Source: Globodera rostochiensis (Eukaryota; Nematoda; Chromadorea; Rhabditida; Heteroderidae). From it: a DNA stretch of 64,000 nt. The notes under the pieces were generated by a model, which worked only from the letters and a program-made list of their open reading frames with translations, searched no databases and was not told where the DNA came from. Shown one piece after another: positions 43,279 through 53,129 of this stretch. Within the stretch, counting starts at the first letter, position 1; each line of letters begins with the position of its first letter. The translations under genes were made by a program, and so were the position numbers. The stretch lies in contig JAEVLN010000005.1 in NCBI GenBank assembly GCA_018350325.1, positions 4,190,393 through 4,254,392 of the forward strand, read 5' to 3'.

Positions 43279-43570
43279 AAAGCCAACACCGACCGTCTCG
43301 GCGTCGTCAGAAGACTCGTCTTCTTCCGGTGCCAGGAAAAGTTCTTATTTTGGAATTTTTGCCCAAATTGAAAATACTATTTCTGGCTGTTTGAAAAATA
43401 ATGTATCGTTAATAAAATAATTATTTGCTCCTTAAATTAATTGAAATGTTACTAAAAATGTTCTTTTAATGGCATGTGACTAGAAGCAAACGGAAAATAA
43501 AAACAAAGGAAGATTTTAAAATTTTCATATGTCAAATAATTCTTCATCGACCACCCTTTGTTCAAATACT

Positions 43571-44538
43571 CTACAAATTTATATTCTCAATTTCCTGAAC
43601 ATTTGCCGCGGCATTCTCTTCCACAGAATGCCCATCGACAGAATTTGGATGAAATTGCCCTCGTTTAAATTCCCTTTTCCATTTAACCAAAGTGGTTCTT
43701 CCAATCTTCAACAATTTAACAATTTCCTTGTCACTAATTTTAGGGTTTTTGCCCTTAATTTCATAATAACGTTTCATCCATTCCTTTTGTTCGCTGTGGG
43801 AGTGTTTATGTTGTGCTAAAAGAATTTTTAAAATAAATAAATAATAAATTTAGGCTTGAAATACTCACTGGTTTGGCCAAGTTTTCGTTTCCATTTGTAA
43901 ATTGTTCCAAAATTGAGGCCCAATTCTTTTGCAACAGTTTCATCAATTTGATTGGGATAAGAGTTTTTGAGTCCGGCCCGCTTTAACTTGGCTTTCATTT
44001 GATCAAATTTTTCTATTAAATGTTTACGTTCTTCTTTTTCAGAGTAATTTCGACTTAGGCCAAAATCTTTTTTCCATTTATATATTTTTCGGCGCTTGAC
44101 TTTTAAATGGTTAGCAATTTTAATGTCAATTTGATTCCATTCTTTTTTCGAATATTTTCCTTTTTTCTTAAATTCGTCTTTCATTTCGTGGAATTTGTCG
44201 ACAATTTCACGTTTTTCGTTTAAAGTAATTTCTTTGATTATTTCATTTTGTTTTTCGCCATTTTTGGCATTATCAGAGTGATCAGACTCTGTGAGAGGAG
44301 GATTCTGATCAGTTGAATTGGGTTCAATTTGGGTGTTCTGCTGGTCGATTTGGTGATGGAAATTTTGTTCAAGCGTTAACTTATGCCATTCTTTGGCTTT
44401 ATCTTTGTCCCACCAGCCTTCTCCGAATATTTCAGCAAATGTTTCGAGTGGAAATTCCTCCAATTGTACAGATTCGGCGTTGTCGAGTTAATTTGATGCA
44501 AAAAATGCCACCAAAATTAAAACCCAAAATTTTTCCAT
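43571..44538 (-). pseudogene. SP-HTH gene killed by one stop codon in the signal peptide
   Basis: Exons 44538-43869 and 43815-43571, phase-1 splice, about 304 codons with a type B N-terminus (GEGWWDKDKAKEWHKLTLEQ), linker NYSEKEERKHLIEK, three full HTHs and a shortened tail (VQEIENINL). The only defect is TAA for TCA at codon 17 (MEKFWVLILVAFFASN, stop), with no nearby in-frame ATG after it. A very recent loss, or a polymorphism if other haplotypes are intact. Confidence 0.75.
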
Positions 44539-44639
44539 TTAACCTAAAATTCGATATGGAAAAAATTTGATAATTTTGTGTTAAGATTTTCTCTCAACAA
44601 TATTCTTAATTAAATAAATAATAAAATATTCAATTTTTC

Positions 44640-44995
44640 AATATTAATAAATAATACCCATCCTGATATTTCTTAAATATTTTTTTGAACCGGGACCAAA
44701 TCAATATCCAAATCATTAAATGAGGCCAAAAATGAGCTTTTCAACAACAAAATGGGAATTGTTCAACTGGGCGCTCACTAGTGGGCGCACGGCAAGAATT
44801 TTGCCCGAATGACACGCTCCAAACAATGCAAGCGGCTAAAACCATGCCGTGTCTTGTGAATTTTTTTGATCATTTTAATTAAATCGCCAAAACTACCTGT
44901 GTAGGTTAGGTTGACTCAAACCATCACTAATAATCGGGAATAAATTGTTTCCAACCCCAGATTTATAAAATCACAATTTTTTATGCCATTGGAAA
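44640..44995. other. Flank with GGGCGCTCAC words, no gene
   Basis: Contains gggcgctcactagtgggcgc at about 44770, a scrap of the inverted-repeat family at 17977-18642; a close relative is at 56865. Confidence 0.45.
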
Positions 44996-45059
44996 GCTTT
45001 TGGGTCGATATGGGTGTATTTTCAAGCCCAATTTTATTAATTTATTTATATTAATTAAC

Positions 45060-45425
45060 AATTCTTTTACAGAACCAAAACATAAACACTCCAACAGCGA
45101 ACAAAAGGAATTGATGAAACGTTATTATGAAATTAAGGACCAAAATCCTAAAATTAGCGATGAGAAAATTGCCAAAAGGTTTAAAATTTGCAGAGAACTT
45201 TGATTAATTGGAAAAAACAATTTAAACGACAGCAATTTCATACAAATTCTGGCGATGGACATTCTGTAGAAGTGAATGCCGCTGCAAATGTTTTTGATCA
45301 GTTGAATTGGGTTCAATTTGTCCAGAGTGATTAGACTCTGTGAGAGGAGGATTCTGATCAGTTGAATTGGGTTCAATTTGTCCAGAGTGATCAGACTCTG
45401 CGGAGAGGTCAATTTGTCCATTTTA
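45060..45425. pseudogene. Chimeric SP-HTH debris: exon 2 sense joined to repeat array antisense
   Basis: 45073-45285 (plus) is exon 2 with an acceptor but a base loss inside HTH3 (ICREL then stop). From about 45292 the DNA switches to the minus strand and carries two IEPNSTDQNPPLTESDHS units. The junction shows inversion-type rearrangement inside family DNA. Confidence 0.75.
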
Positions 45426-45429
45426 TGGA

Positions 45430-46030
45430 GGCGGTGAGACGGGGGTTTTCTCTGCTGCTGGGCTTGATCCTTAGTGCGTGATCGAACTCAGTTTTTTTGG
45501 TGGCAGAATTTATGGTTGCGAAAATGTCAATTTTTAGGGGTGCACTTTTTAAAAATTTAAAAAGCCGATCTTTAGGGATGTATTTTTCGTTTGTATTGCA
45601 TTTTTGTTAAGGAATTTTTGAAAATGGCGAAATCTGGATAAATATTGAATATGGTTAAAAATCGCAAAATATAGAAGAAGTCCGTGCGCGCCCGCTCCGC
45701 GGTTCCCCGCGCGCTCGTCCCGCTTTTTTTGTGGTCGGAATTCCGATTCCCGAAAAATTTTGAGACCCCGGAAACCGGTTTATTTATCCAACATTCCTTT
45801 AAACACTTTTATTAGGGTCGTGACGGTACGGTTTTACCGTAGTAATTTTCGGTACTACCGGTTTGGTATATCGACCGAAAAATTTTTTTTGAATATTTGT
45901 GTGTTTTTTGAATATATGCGAAAAGGCTTTAAATCTACTTATTTATACGTTAATGAGAAAAAATTACGTATTAAGCAAATTGCTGCACTACATATTTTGG
46001 TATATTTAGTGAATAATTCGGCCTTTTTTG
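45430..46030. other. No clear gene
   Basis: One 104-codon ORF (45760-46074) without features; attagggtcgtgacggtacgg at about 45815 may be a MITE end. Confidence 0.4.
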
Positions 46031-46038
46031 GAGCTTTA

Positions 46039-46178
46039 TATCACGGATGGGAATCGCTATCGCGCGATATTTAATCGCATTTATCGCCTTTTTATGGCAT
46101 ATCGCCTAGCGCATTGGAAATTCTATATCGCTTATCGATTATCGCCGATCGTTTTTTTCCTGCGCGATTCCCATCCCT
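46039..46178. mobile_element. ~140-bp foldback MITE (atcgc-rich)
   Basis: Ends CGGATGGGAATCGC and GCGCGATTCCCATCCC; flanks TTATATCA / TTATATAG agree at 6 of 8. hAT-like. Confidence 0.65.
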
Positions 46179-46189
46179 TATATAGAGAC

Positions 46190-46800
46190 CTTATGGACTA
46201 AAAAACGTCAAATATGGACTAAAAATCCCCAAAATATGGACCAAAAACCGCAAAAAAGTGCCTAAATATGGACTAAAAACTGCGCTAAAACTGACCAAAT
46301 TTAGTCAATTTTTGGGTGAAAACCTTCAAAATTTGTCATTCTTTATTAATTTGTTTGCTGTAAACATTAGTTTTTTACAAATTTTGTAAAAATTTAATAA
46401 AATATCAAAAAAAATAATAAATTTTTTGGAAAATCGATCTTTAGGGGTGCATTTTTTCTCTTTTCTTGGGGTGCATTTTTGGTTTGAAAAATAAAATAGC
46501 CTAAAATATTGAATTTCTTTAAGAATTTTCGGAAAAGCCTAAAAAAATTGCATTTTTCTTAAGAATTATCCATAAAAATTGCTGACATGGATTAATTATG
46601 GAAAAATGGCGAAATATGGATTTATATGGACTAAAAAGTCGCTCTAATTCTAAAATTTTTCGAAATTAATGCTATTGAACAGGAAAATAAATTTTTGTTT
46701 GTCGGTTAATAAATTATGTGGTTTTTACAGCTTGGGCTAATTTATTAGCTTTTGGACTTATCAAATTCATTTAAAGTTAAAAAAACACTAACTTCCGTTA
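46190..46800. other. AT-rich intergenic, tatggactaaaa words
   Basis: Tandem-like tatggactaaaaa words at 46190-46290 and again near 46620; no gene. Confidence 0.45.
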
Positions 46801-47061
46801 TTAGGGATTTTGTCCTTTTTTAAGCCAATAGTTATTTTGACCGGTTTTGGCTGAGTAGGGAGTTTGTCCGTTAGTGGTTTTGTCCATTAGTGGTTTTGTC
46901 CTAGCGCCAAGAAATTTGGCGAAATTGAACTTCCAAAAATTTGGCGAAATTGAACTTCCAAACATGACGCCAAGAAATTTGACTGAATTTATCGGATTCA
47001 AAAAAGATAAATTGTGCAAAAATTCGTAGGTTAAAATTATCGGAATCAACTACTTTCAAAG

Positions 47062-47882
47062 TCACATAGCATCGTGGACAGGCACCCGAACAAGTTCACT
47101 TTTCCATTTGTAAATTGTTTTAAAACAGTGGCCCAATTCTTTCGCCACAGTTTCATCTAAATCATGATAAGAGTTTTTGAATCCGGCCCGCTTTAACTCG
47201 GCTTTTCTCTGATCAAATTGCTCAACCAAATTTTTTTGCTCATTTTTTGTCTTTTTTTGACTTATGCCAAATTCTTTTTTCCATTTGTATATTTTTGAGC
47301 GATTGACTTTTAAATCTTTAGCAATATTTTCCAGATTTGAGCCCATTCTTTTGCCGAATATTTTCTTTTTTGCTTAAATTCGTCTTTCATTGCGTGGAAT
47401 TTGGCAACAATTTTACATTTTTCATTTGAATTCATTTCTTCGCCATTTTTGGCATTTTCTGAGTGATCAGACTCTGTGTGGGGAAGATTCTGATCAGTTG
47501 AATTGGGTTCAATTTGTCCAGAGTGATCAGACTCTGTGAGAGGAGGATTCTGATCAGTTGAATTTGGTTCAATTTGTCCAAAGTGATCAGACTCTGTGAG
47601 AGGAGGATTCTGATCAGTTGAATTGAGTTCAATTTGTCCAAGCTGATCAGACTCTGTGAGAGGAGGATTCTGATCAGTTGAATTGGGTTCAATTTGTCCA
47701 ATTTGGGTGTTCTGTCGGTCGATTTGGTGATGGACAGGCGCCGGCATTTTCAAATCTTCGGCTTCACCTTTGTCCCACCAGCCTTCTCCGAATATTTCAT
47801 CAATTAATTGTACGGATTCGGCTTTGTCCAGTGAATTCGTTGCGAAGAATGCCACCAAAATTAAAATCCAAAACTTTTCCAT
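47062..47882 (-). pseudogene. SP-HTH pseudogene, hybrid N-terminus, frameshift, no exon 2
   Basis: From the ATG at 47882: signal peptide MEKFWILILVAFFATN, then ESVQLIDEIFGEGWW (type B start) joined to DKGEAEDLKMPAP (type A), then four 20-residue repeat units. The frame breaks inside HTH1 near 47340 (AQIWKILLKI, stop). The other frame carries the rest of HTH1 and HTH2, then ends in unrelated VRVPVHDAM. The 3' part, including exon 2, has been replaced by other DNA. Confidence 0.75.
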
Positions 47883-48022
47883 TTTATTTGGGCAAAATAC
47901 CCTCTGAATTTAGGGGCATTTATATTAAATTACAATTAAGTTAATTAAAATTTGTCAACAATTTCCGGTTTAAAACCATAAAACCCGTGTTTAGTTTTTT
48001 GACCAGACCGTTTTTTTCTACC

Positions 48023-48908
48023 TCTTTGAATCCGTCCCGCTTTAATTCAGCTTTCATTTGATCAAATTTTTCTTCTTATTTTTTGGATTTCTTTGAGTTG
48101 AGCCAAATTCTTTTTTCCATTTTTTTTTTCTTGCCGAACCTCCACCCACTCCCAAAAATCTGGAAACTAATGCGCAAATAACAGAAAAAATTTCTCTAAT
48201 CGGTCGCGTTTTGTTAAATTTTCATAGATTGTTTGACACAAATCATAAAATTAATTCATTCACAAAATCTGATCTTGTTAAGCTCAAGACATATCAATTT
48301 CAATTTAATTTTAGAAAGACGATACAAACACTTTGAAGAAGAATATCAAAGTTTTTTTGAAATACTAAAAACCCAAACCAGACAAAGTCGGTATTATAGT
48401 TGTCTCATAATGTGCAGGATTAGCCAATTAATAAATTGTTTAATAATTTTCTCACCCAAATCAATATATGACATCTCTAAAATTTTGCCTAAGCCTTATG
48501 AATTCAATAAATATTCCTGACATTTTGTAAAGATTTTTCCTACAAATAGCCATCAGTTTTTTGTAAAATGGCGATCGATTGTGAATGGCCAAAATGAAGA
48601 AATTTATAATTTAAGAGGAAAACAGTAGCTTTTTGTTGTTAAGAAAATGATTTTAAAATAGATATATTTACATAAAATACCATTACATTCAAAACAGATT
48701 TGACCCTCCAACAACACTTTACGTACAATAATATGATAATGATAATAATAATATAATAAAAAAAGATCAATCAAATCAACAAACCTAATCAGGATCAGGA
48801 ACATAACGATTATCATTAAAAGCGCTAATACAAACAATAGATAGCACACAAAGCCAACACCGACCGTCTCGGCGTCGTCAGAAGACTCGTCTTCTTCCGG
48901 TGCCAGGA
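48023..48908. repeat. Duplicated segment, copy 2
   Basis: Second copy of 42356-43335, including the hydrophobic ORF at 48604-48849 (minus), with an internal deletion around 48400. Confidence 0.85.
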
Positions 48909-48933
48909 AAATTCGACAGTGACTGATTTCTAG

Positions 48934-49250
48934 GGCTCGGATTTATATGCACATAACATCTTGAAATATGCGCATAAAATATGCACGAAAAATTGCAAAA
49001 TATGCACAAAAAATTAAAAAATACGCATAAATAATTTTCCAAATTCAAAATAAAATTTCCTCAAAATTCTTCAAATTCATTCAACACTGGTTACAATTGC
49101 TGATAAGATACATTTCCAAATTTTCAAGCGTTTTGGCGCCTTTTTTGAACTTTTATTACTATTTTGGCATTTTTGACGACTTTTTTGAACTTTTGTACAC
49201 TATTTTGGCATTTTTGACGGTTTTTTTGAACTTTTGTGATTATTTTGCCT
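48934..49250. mobile_element. tatgcacataa element scrap and tgaacttttg tandem words
   Basis: Starts TAGGGCTCGGATTTATATGC like 37789. Then a tandem ~58-bp unit (actattttggcatttttgacg...tttttttgaacttttg) at 49110-49250. Confidence 0.45.
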
Positions 49251-49255
49251 TTTTT

Positions 49256-49560
49256 TCAAAAAAAATTCTTAAGACAAATAAACTCGTTCGGTAAAAATTG
49301 AGGAATAGCAAAAACTTTTGCTTTTTCCTGAATATATATCAATCGACTCCTCTCATCGAGACAAAAACTGAATGGTATCATCAAAAATATGATTGGGAAA
49401 AAAACTATTTTTGCATATGGGTAATTTACAATTTTTTTTGACATTTCAACACACAAAAATCATTTCTTTACCCAACTCATAAATTTTATGAGAAACTGCC
49501 TGACAGACAGAAAACTAATCAATGGCATTCATGTAAAGATTGGCAAAAATAATTCAGAAG
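49256..49560. repeat. Paralogous empty site of the 3.75-kb element
   Basis: Matches 29195-29370 joined directly to 33121-33245, with a single ATTTCAAC where the other locus has two. Carries the MSKKIVNYPYAKIVFF ORF on the minus strand. Confidence 0.85.
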
Positions 49561-49983
49561 CATACCATGGAACCGGTTCCCGGAACCGGTTCCCGGAACC
49601 GGGACATCAATAGCTACAAAATGATTTATTATAATTTTTATTTTATATTTAATCAGATGAAGTAAGTATTCTTTACATGTAAGAAATTTGCAACGTTTAT
49701 TTTATTTGATTTTTAAGTTAAGTAATTTCTTAGAAGTATGAATTATAAATATTTTACTAAACTTAAATAATTCTAATTTTTTAGGCTAGGATTTTTATGC
49801 GCCTAAATTTGCACGAAATTTTTTTAAACAGGCATGAATCTAAAATTTGAATTTTATAAGGTAAATTAATTAAAATTTTATTCAATCTAACAGTAAATCA
49901 ATTAGGTAAGCGCTTTGCAGTTCATTGGACCAAATTTTGACATCTTTTTAAAAAAAGTTGATGATTACAATATTTATAATGAT

Positions 49984-50116
49984 TAAGACACCGGTACCGA
50001 ATAGTACCGAAAAAATCCTAAAAGGTTCGGTCGGTGCTTTTCGGGAAAGTACTGACACCAAAAGTACCGAAAATCCCGAAAAAACCTCAGTACTTTCTCG
50101 TACCGTCCGATCTCTA
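49984..50116. mobile_element. 133-bp hAT-type MITE (agtaccgaaaa-rich)
   Basis: Flanking 8-mers ATAATGAT / ATTATGAT agree at 7 of 8; the ends are weakly complementary; the subterminal gtaccg words match those of the 3.75-kb element. Confidence 0.6.
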
Positions 50117-50347
50117 ATTATGATTATAATGATTGCCGATAATGAGAATAATGTTTTGAGACGGAACGAAAAGTGCACTGCTCCGCATTCGGCACAAGAA
50201 AATATGAAAACTGCGCAAAACATTGTCTTCATCTGTGGCGAAAATGTCACCAGAAGCGGAAATGTCACTCCTTCCGGGTGAATGTTATTTATTTTAAATG
50301 ATTTTTTCATTTTAGCTATTCATAATTGAACGTCATTTTTATTAATG

Positions 50348-50472
50348 CGATGATTATGAGGTAGTAAGAAAAATATTTATGATTGATTTGGGTAAGATAA
50401 TTATTAAAAATGAATTGCCATTTGATTTGTGAGCTGACATTTATTACTTTTTAATAAGTTAAGCTAAATATA
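50348..50472 (+). promoter_or_regulatory. Shared upstream module P1 (gene at 50640)
   Basis: Copy with ttgatttgggtaagataattatt, aaatgaattgcc, gctgacatttattacttttta, aagctaaatatatttatt. Confidence 0.5.
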
Positions 50473-50639
50473 TTTATTAATTTTGTAAAAATTTGACAAT
50501 ATTTTTATTCTTAATTAATAAAAGTTTGAGAAAAATTCTTTAACAAACGTTTCGGATTCCATTAAAATTTTTCGTTTAAATTAAAATTAATTGGATTCTA
50601 TAAATGCCCAAAAATTCACAGGTTCTTTGCAAAAATAAA

Positions 50640-51496
50640 ATGAATGCGTTTTGGATTATAATTTTTGTGTCAATCATCGCAACAAAATCACTGGACGAAG
50701 CCGAATCCGTTAAATTGGAACTCAAAACATTTGATGAAATATTCGGAGAAGGCTGGTGGGACAAAGGTGAAGCCGAAGATTTGAAAACGCCGGCGCCAAC
50801 AAACTTTGGACAAAATGTCCATCACCAATTCGACCGACAGAACACCCAAATTGGACAAATTGAACCCAATTCAACTGATCAGAATCCTCCTCCCCTCACA
50901 GAGTCTGATCACTCTGATAATGCTGAAGATGAGCGAAAACGTAAAATTATTGACAAATTCCAAGCAATGAGAAACGAATTTAAGCAAATAGGGAAATACT
51001 CGGCAAAAGAATGGACTCAAATCGAGAATCAAATTAGTATACATTTGGGAGTCAATCGCTCAAAAATATATCAATGGAAAAAAGATTTTGGCCTAAGTCG
51101 AAATTACTCTGAAAAAGAAGAACGTAAACATTTGGTAGAAAAATTTGATCAAATGAAAGCCGAGTTAAAGCGGAACGGATTAAAAAATTCTTATCCCAAT
51201 GAAATAAATGAAATTGTCGCAAAAGAATTGGGCCTCGGTTTTATAACAATTTACAATTGGAAACGTAAACTTGGCCAAACCAGTGAGTTAATTTTATTTT
51301 ATTATTTATTAATATTAATTAAAATTCTTTTGCAGAACCAAATAAACATTCCCACAGCGAAAAAAAGGAATTGATGAAACGTTATTATGAAATTAAGGAC
51401 CAAAATCCTGAAATTAGTGACAACGAAATTGTCAAAATGTTGAAAATTGGAGGCCGCACTTTGCATAGATGGAAAAGCCAATTTAAACGACAGTAA
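50640..51496 (+). CDS. SP-HTH protein, type A N-terminus, C-terminally truncated
   Basis: Exons 50640-51282 and 51336-51496, phase-1 splice, 267 residues. I start at the ATG at 50640 (MNAFWIIIFVSIIAT), not an upstream in-frame ATG at 50604. FDEIFGEGWWDKGEA block, one IEPNSTDQN unit, linker NYSEKEERKHLVEK, three HTHs. CAG to TAA next to the end of HTH3 (WKSQFKRQ, stop) removes the acidic tail; the lost tail is still readable downstream with decay. The truncation point is almost the same as in the gene at 39214 but arises by a different mutation. Confidence 0.7.
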
Positions 51497-51669
51497 TTAC
51501 ATCCAAATTTTATCGATGGACATTCTGTGGAAAAGAATGCCGGCTCAAATATCGAGAACTCGAATTCGGGGAGCATTTGAATAAATGGTCAATGATTTGT
51601 GTCTTTGTTTTATAAAAATTGCTCATTTTTTACGGAAGGTTTATTGGAAACCCGGTTCAAAAAAGACAA

Positions 51670-52205
51670 AATAGACATTTGCGGCCAGACATTTGCGGCC
51701 CAGTCATTTGCTGCCTAATATAAAATAGACATTTGCGGCTTTATGTCACAAAAAAAACATTTTTCCTAATTGTGGCCGGGCCTCCTCAGTACGGAAGCCA
51801 CAACAATTACAGTAGTGATGTATTTTGCATTAGTGTTTCGTGTTGAAAACAATTTAGCCATCAAACATCTGGTCAACGGTTATGATAATAACCCGAACAG
51901 AAATGATCCCAATGTTTTGTTACATCATTTGCATGCCCTACAGTACCGCTTGGCACAAAAGGGCTTTGAGAATTGGAATTAGAGTGGTATAAATGTGTCT
52001 TTAGAAGAATAGAATAGAATAGAAAATATTTTATAATATTAATTGCTTAATGTCAATTTGCTTTTTGCTGTGGCTTGCCGTGTCTACGGATAAGGGCCGA
52101 AACACTAATGCAAAATACATCACTAAATGTTGTGGCTTCCGTACTGATGAGGCCCGGCCACAATTAGGAAAAATGTATTTTGTGACATAAAGCCGCAAAT
52201 TTCTA
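51670..52205. mobile_element. Foldback element with ~110-150-bp inverted arms inside satellite DNA
   Basis: The left arm (about 51690-51840: gccgcaaat words, attgtggccgggcctcctcagtac, then gtgatgtattttgcatta) is mirrored at 52095-52205. The loop holds a short ORF segment (HLVNGYDNNPNRNDPNVLL) of unknown origin. The right arm carries the split hammerhead-like hairpins (52080-52163). Confidence 0.7.
52080..52163 (+). ncRNA. Two adjacent hairpins carrying a split hammerhead-like core (locus 2)
   Basis: Hairpin X 52080-52105: GUGU/ACAC closing, loop C, UACGGA, UAA, GGGCC, GAA. Hairpin Y 52130-52163: UUGUGGC/GCCACAA closing, loop U, UCCGUA, CUGAUGA, GGCCCG. Relative to locus 1 (4764-4841) the closing stems differ but still pair, and the UACGGU/ACCGUA pair has changed to UACGGA/UCCGUA, a compensatory change. 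Activity unproven. Confidence 0.35.
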
Positions 52206-53125
52206 TTTTATATTAGGCCGCAAATGTCTATTTTATACTAGGCCGCAAATGTCTATTTTGTCTTAGGCCGCAAGTGTCTGACCGGTCGGGCCGCAAATGT
52301 CTGGGCCGCAAATGTCTGAGCCCCAAATGTCGGGTCGCAAAGGTCTATTTTGTCTTAGGCCGCAAGTGTCTGACCGCAAATGTCTGGGCCGCAAATGTCT
52401 GAGCCCCAAATGTCGGGTCGCAAATGTCTATTTTGTCTTAGGCCGCAAGTGTCTGACCGCAAAAGTCGGGCCGCAAATGTCTGAGCCCCAAATGTCGGGT
52501 CGCAAAGGTCTATTTTGTCTTAGGCCGCAAGTGTCTGACCGCAAATGTCTGGGCCGCAAATGTCTGAGCCCCAAATGTCGGGTCGCAAAGGTCTATTTTG
52601 TCTTAGGCCGCAAGTGGCCGCAAAAGTCGGGCCGCAAATGTCTGAGCCGCAAATGTCTGAGCCCCAAATGTCGGGTCGCAAAGGTCTATTTTGTCTTAGG
52701 CCGCAAGTGTCTGACCGCAAAAGTCAGCCGCAAATGTCTGAGCCCCAAATGTCTGAGCCCCAAATGTCGGGTCGCAAAGGGCTATTTTGTCTTAGGCCGC
52801 AAGTGTCTGACCGCAAAAGTCAGCCGCAAATGTCTGAGCCCCAAATGTCTGAGCCCCAAATGTCGGGTCGCAAAGGTCTATTTTGTCTTAGGCCGCAAGT
52901 GTCTGACCGCAAAAGTCAGCCGCAAATGTCTGAGCCCCAAATGTCTGAGCCCCAAATGTCGGGTCGCAAAGGTCTATTTTGTCTTAGGCCGCAAGTGTCT
53001 GACCGCAAAAGTCAGCCGCAAATGTCTGAGCCCCAAATGTCTGAGCCCCAAATGTCGGGTCGCAAATGTCTGTTTTGTCTTAGGCCGCAAGTGTCTGACC
53101 GCAAAAATCGGCCGCAAATGTCTAC
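52195..53125. repeat. Satellite array (ccgcaaatgtctgag family, ~100-bp higher-order unit)
   Basis: Built from the reverse complement of the 41194-41432 word plus a ctattttgtcttagg spacer, in roughly nine higher-order units. The 286- and 263-codon ORFs across it are repeat artefacts. Confidence 0.9.
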
Positions 53126-53129
53126 ACAC

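Larger units (their letters stand above)
42356..43335. repeat. Duplicated segment, copy 1 (second copy 48023-48908)
   Basis: The two copies are almost identical, including SP-HTH debris, a P1 module remnant and the hydrophobic ORF. The second copy lacks about 90-100 bp. Copies end together at the word ttcctggcacc. Confidence 0.85.
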
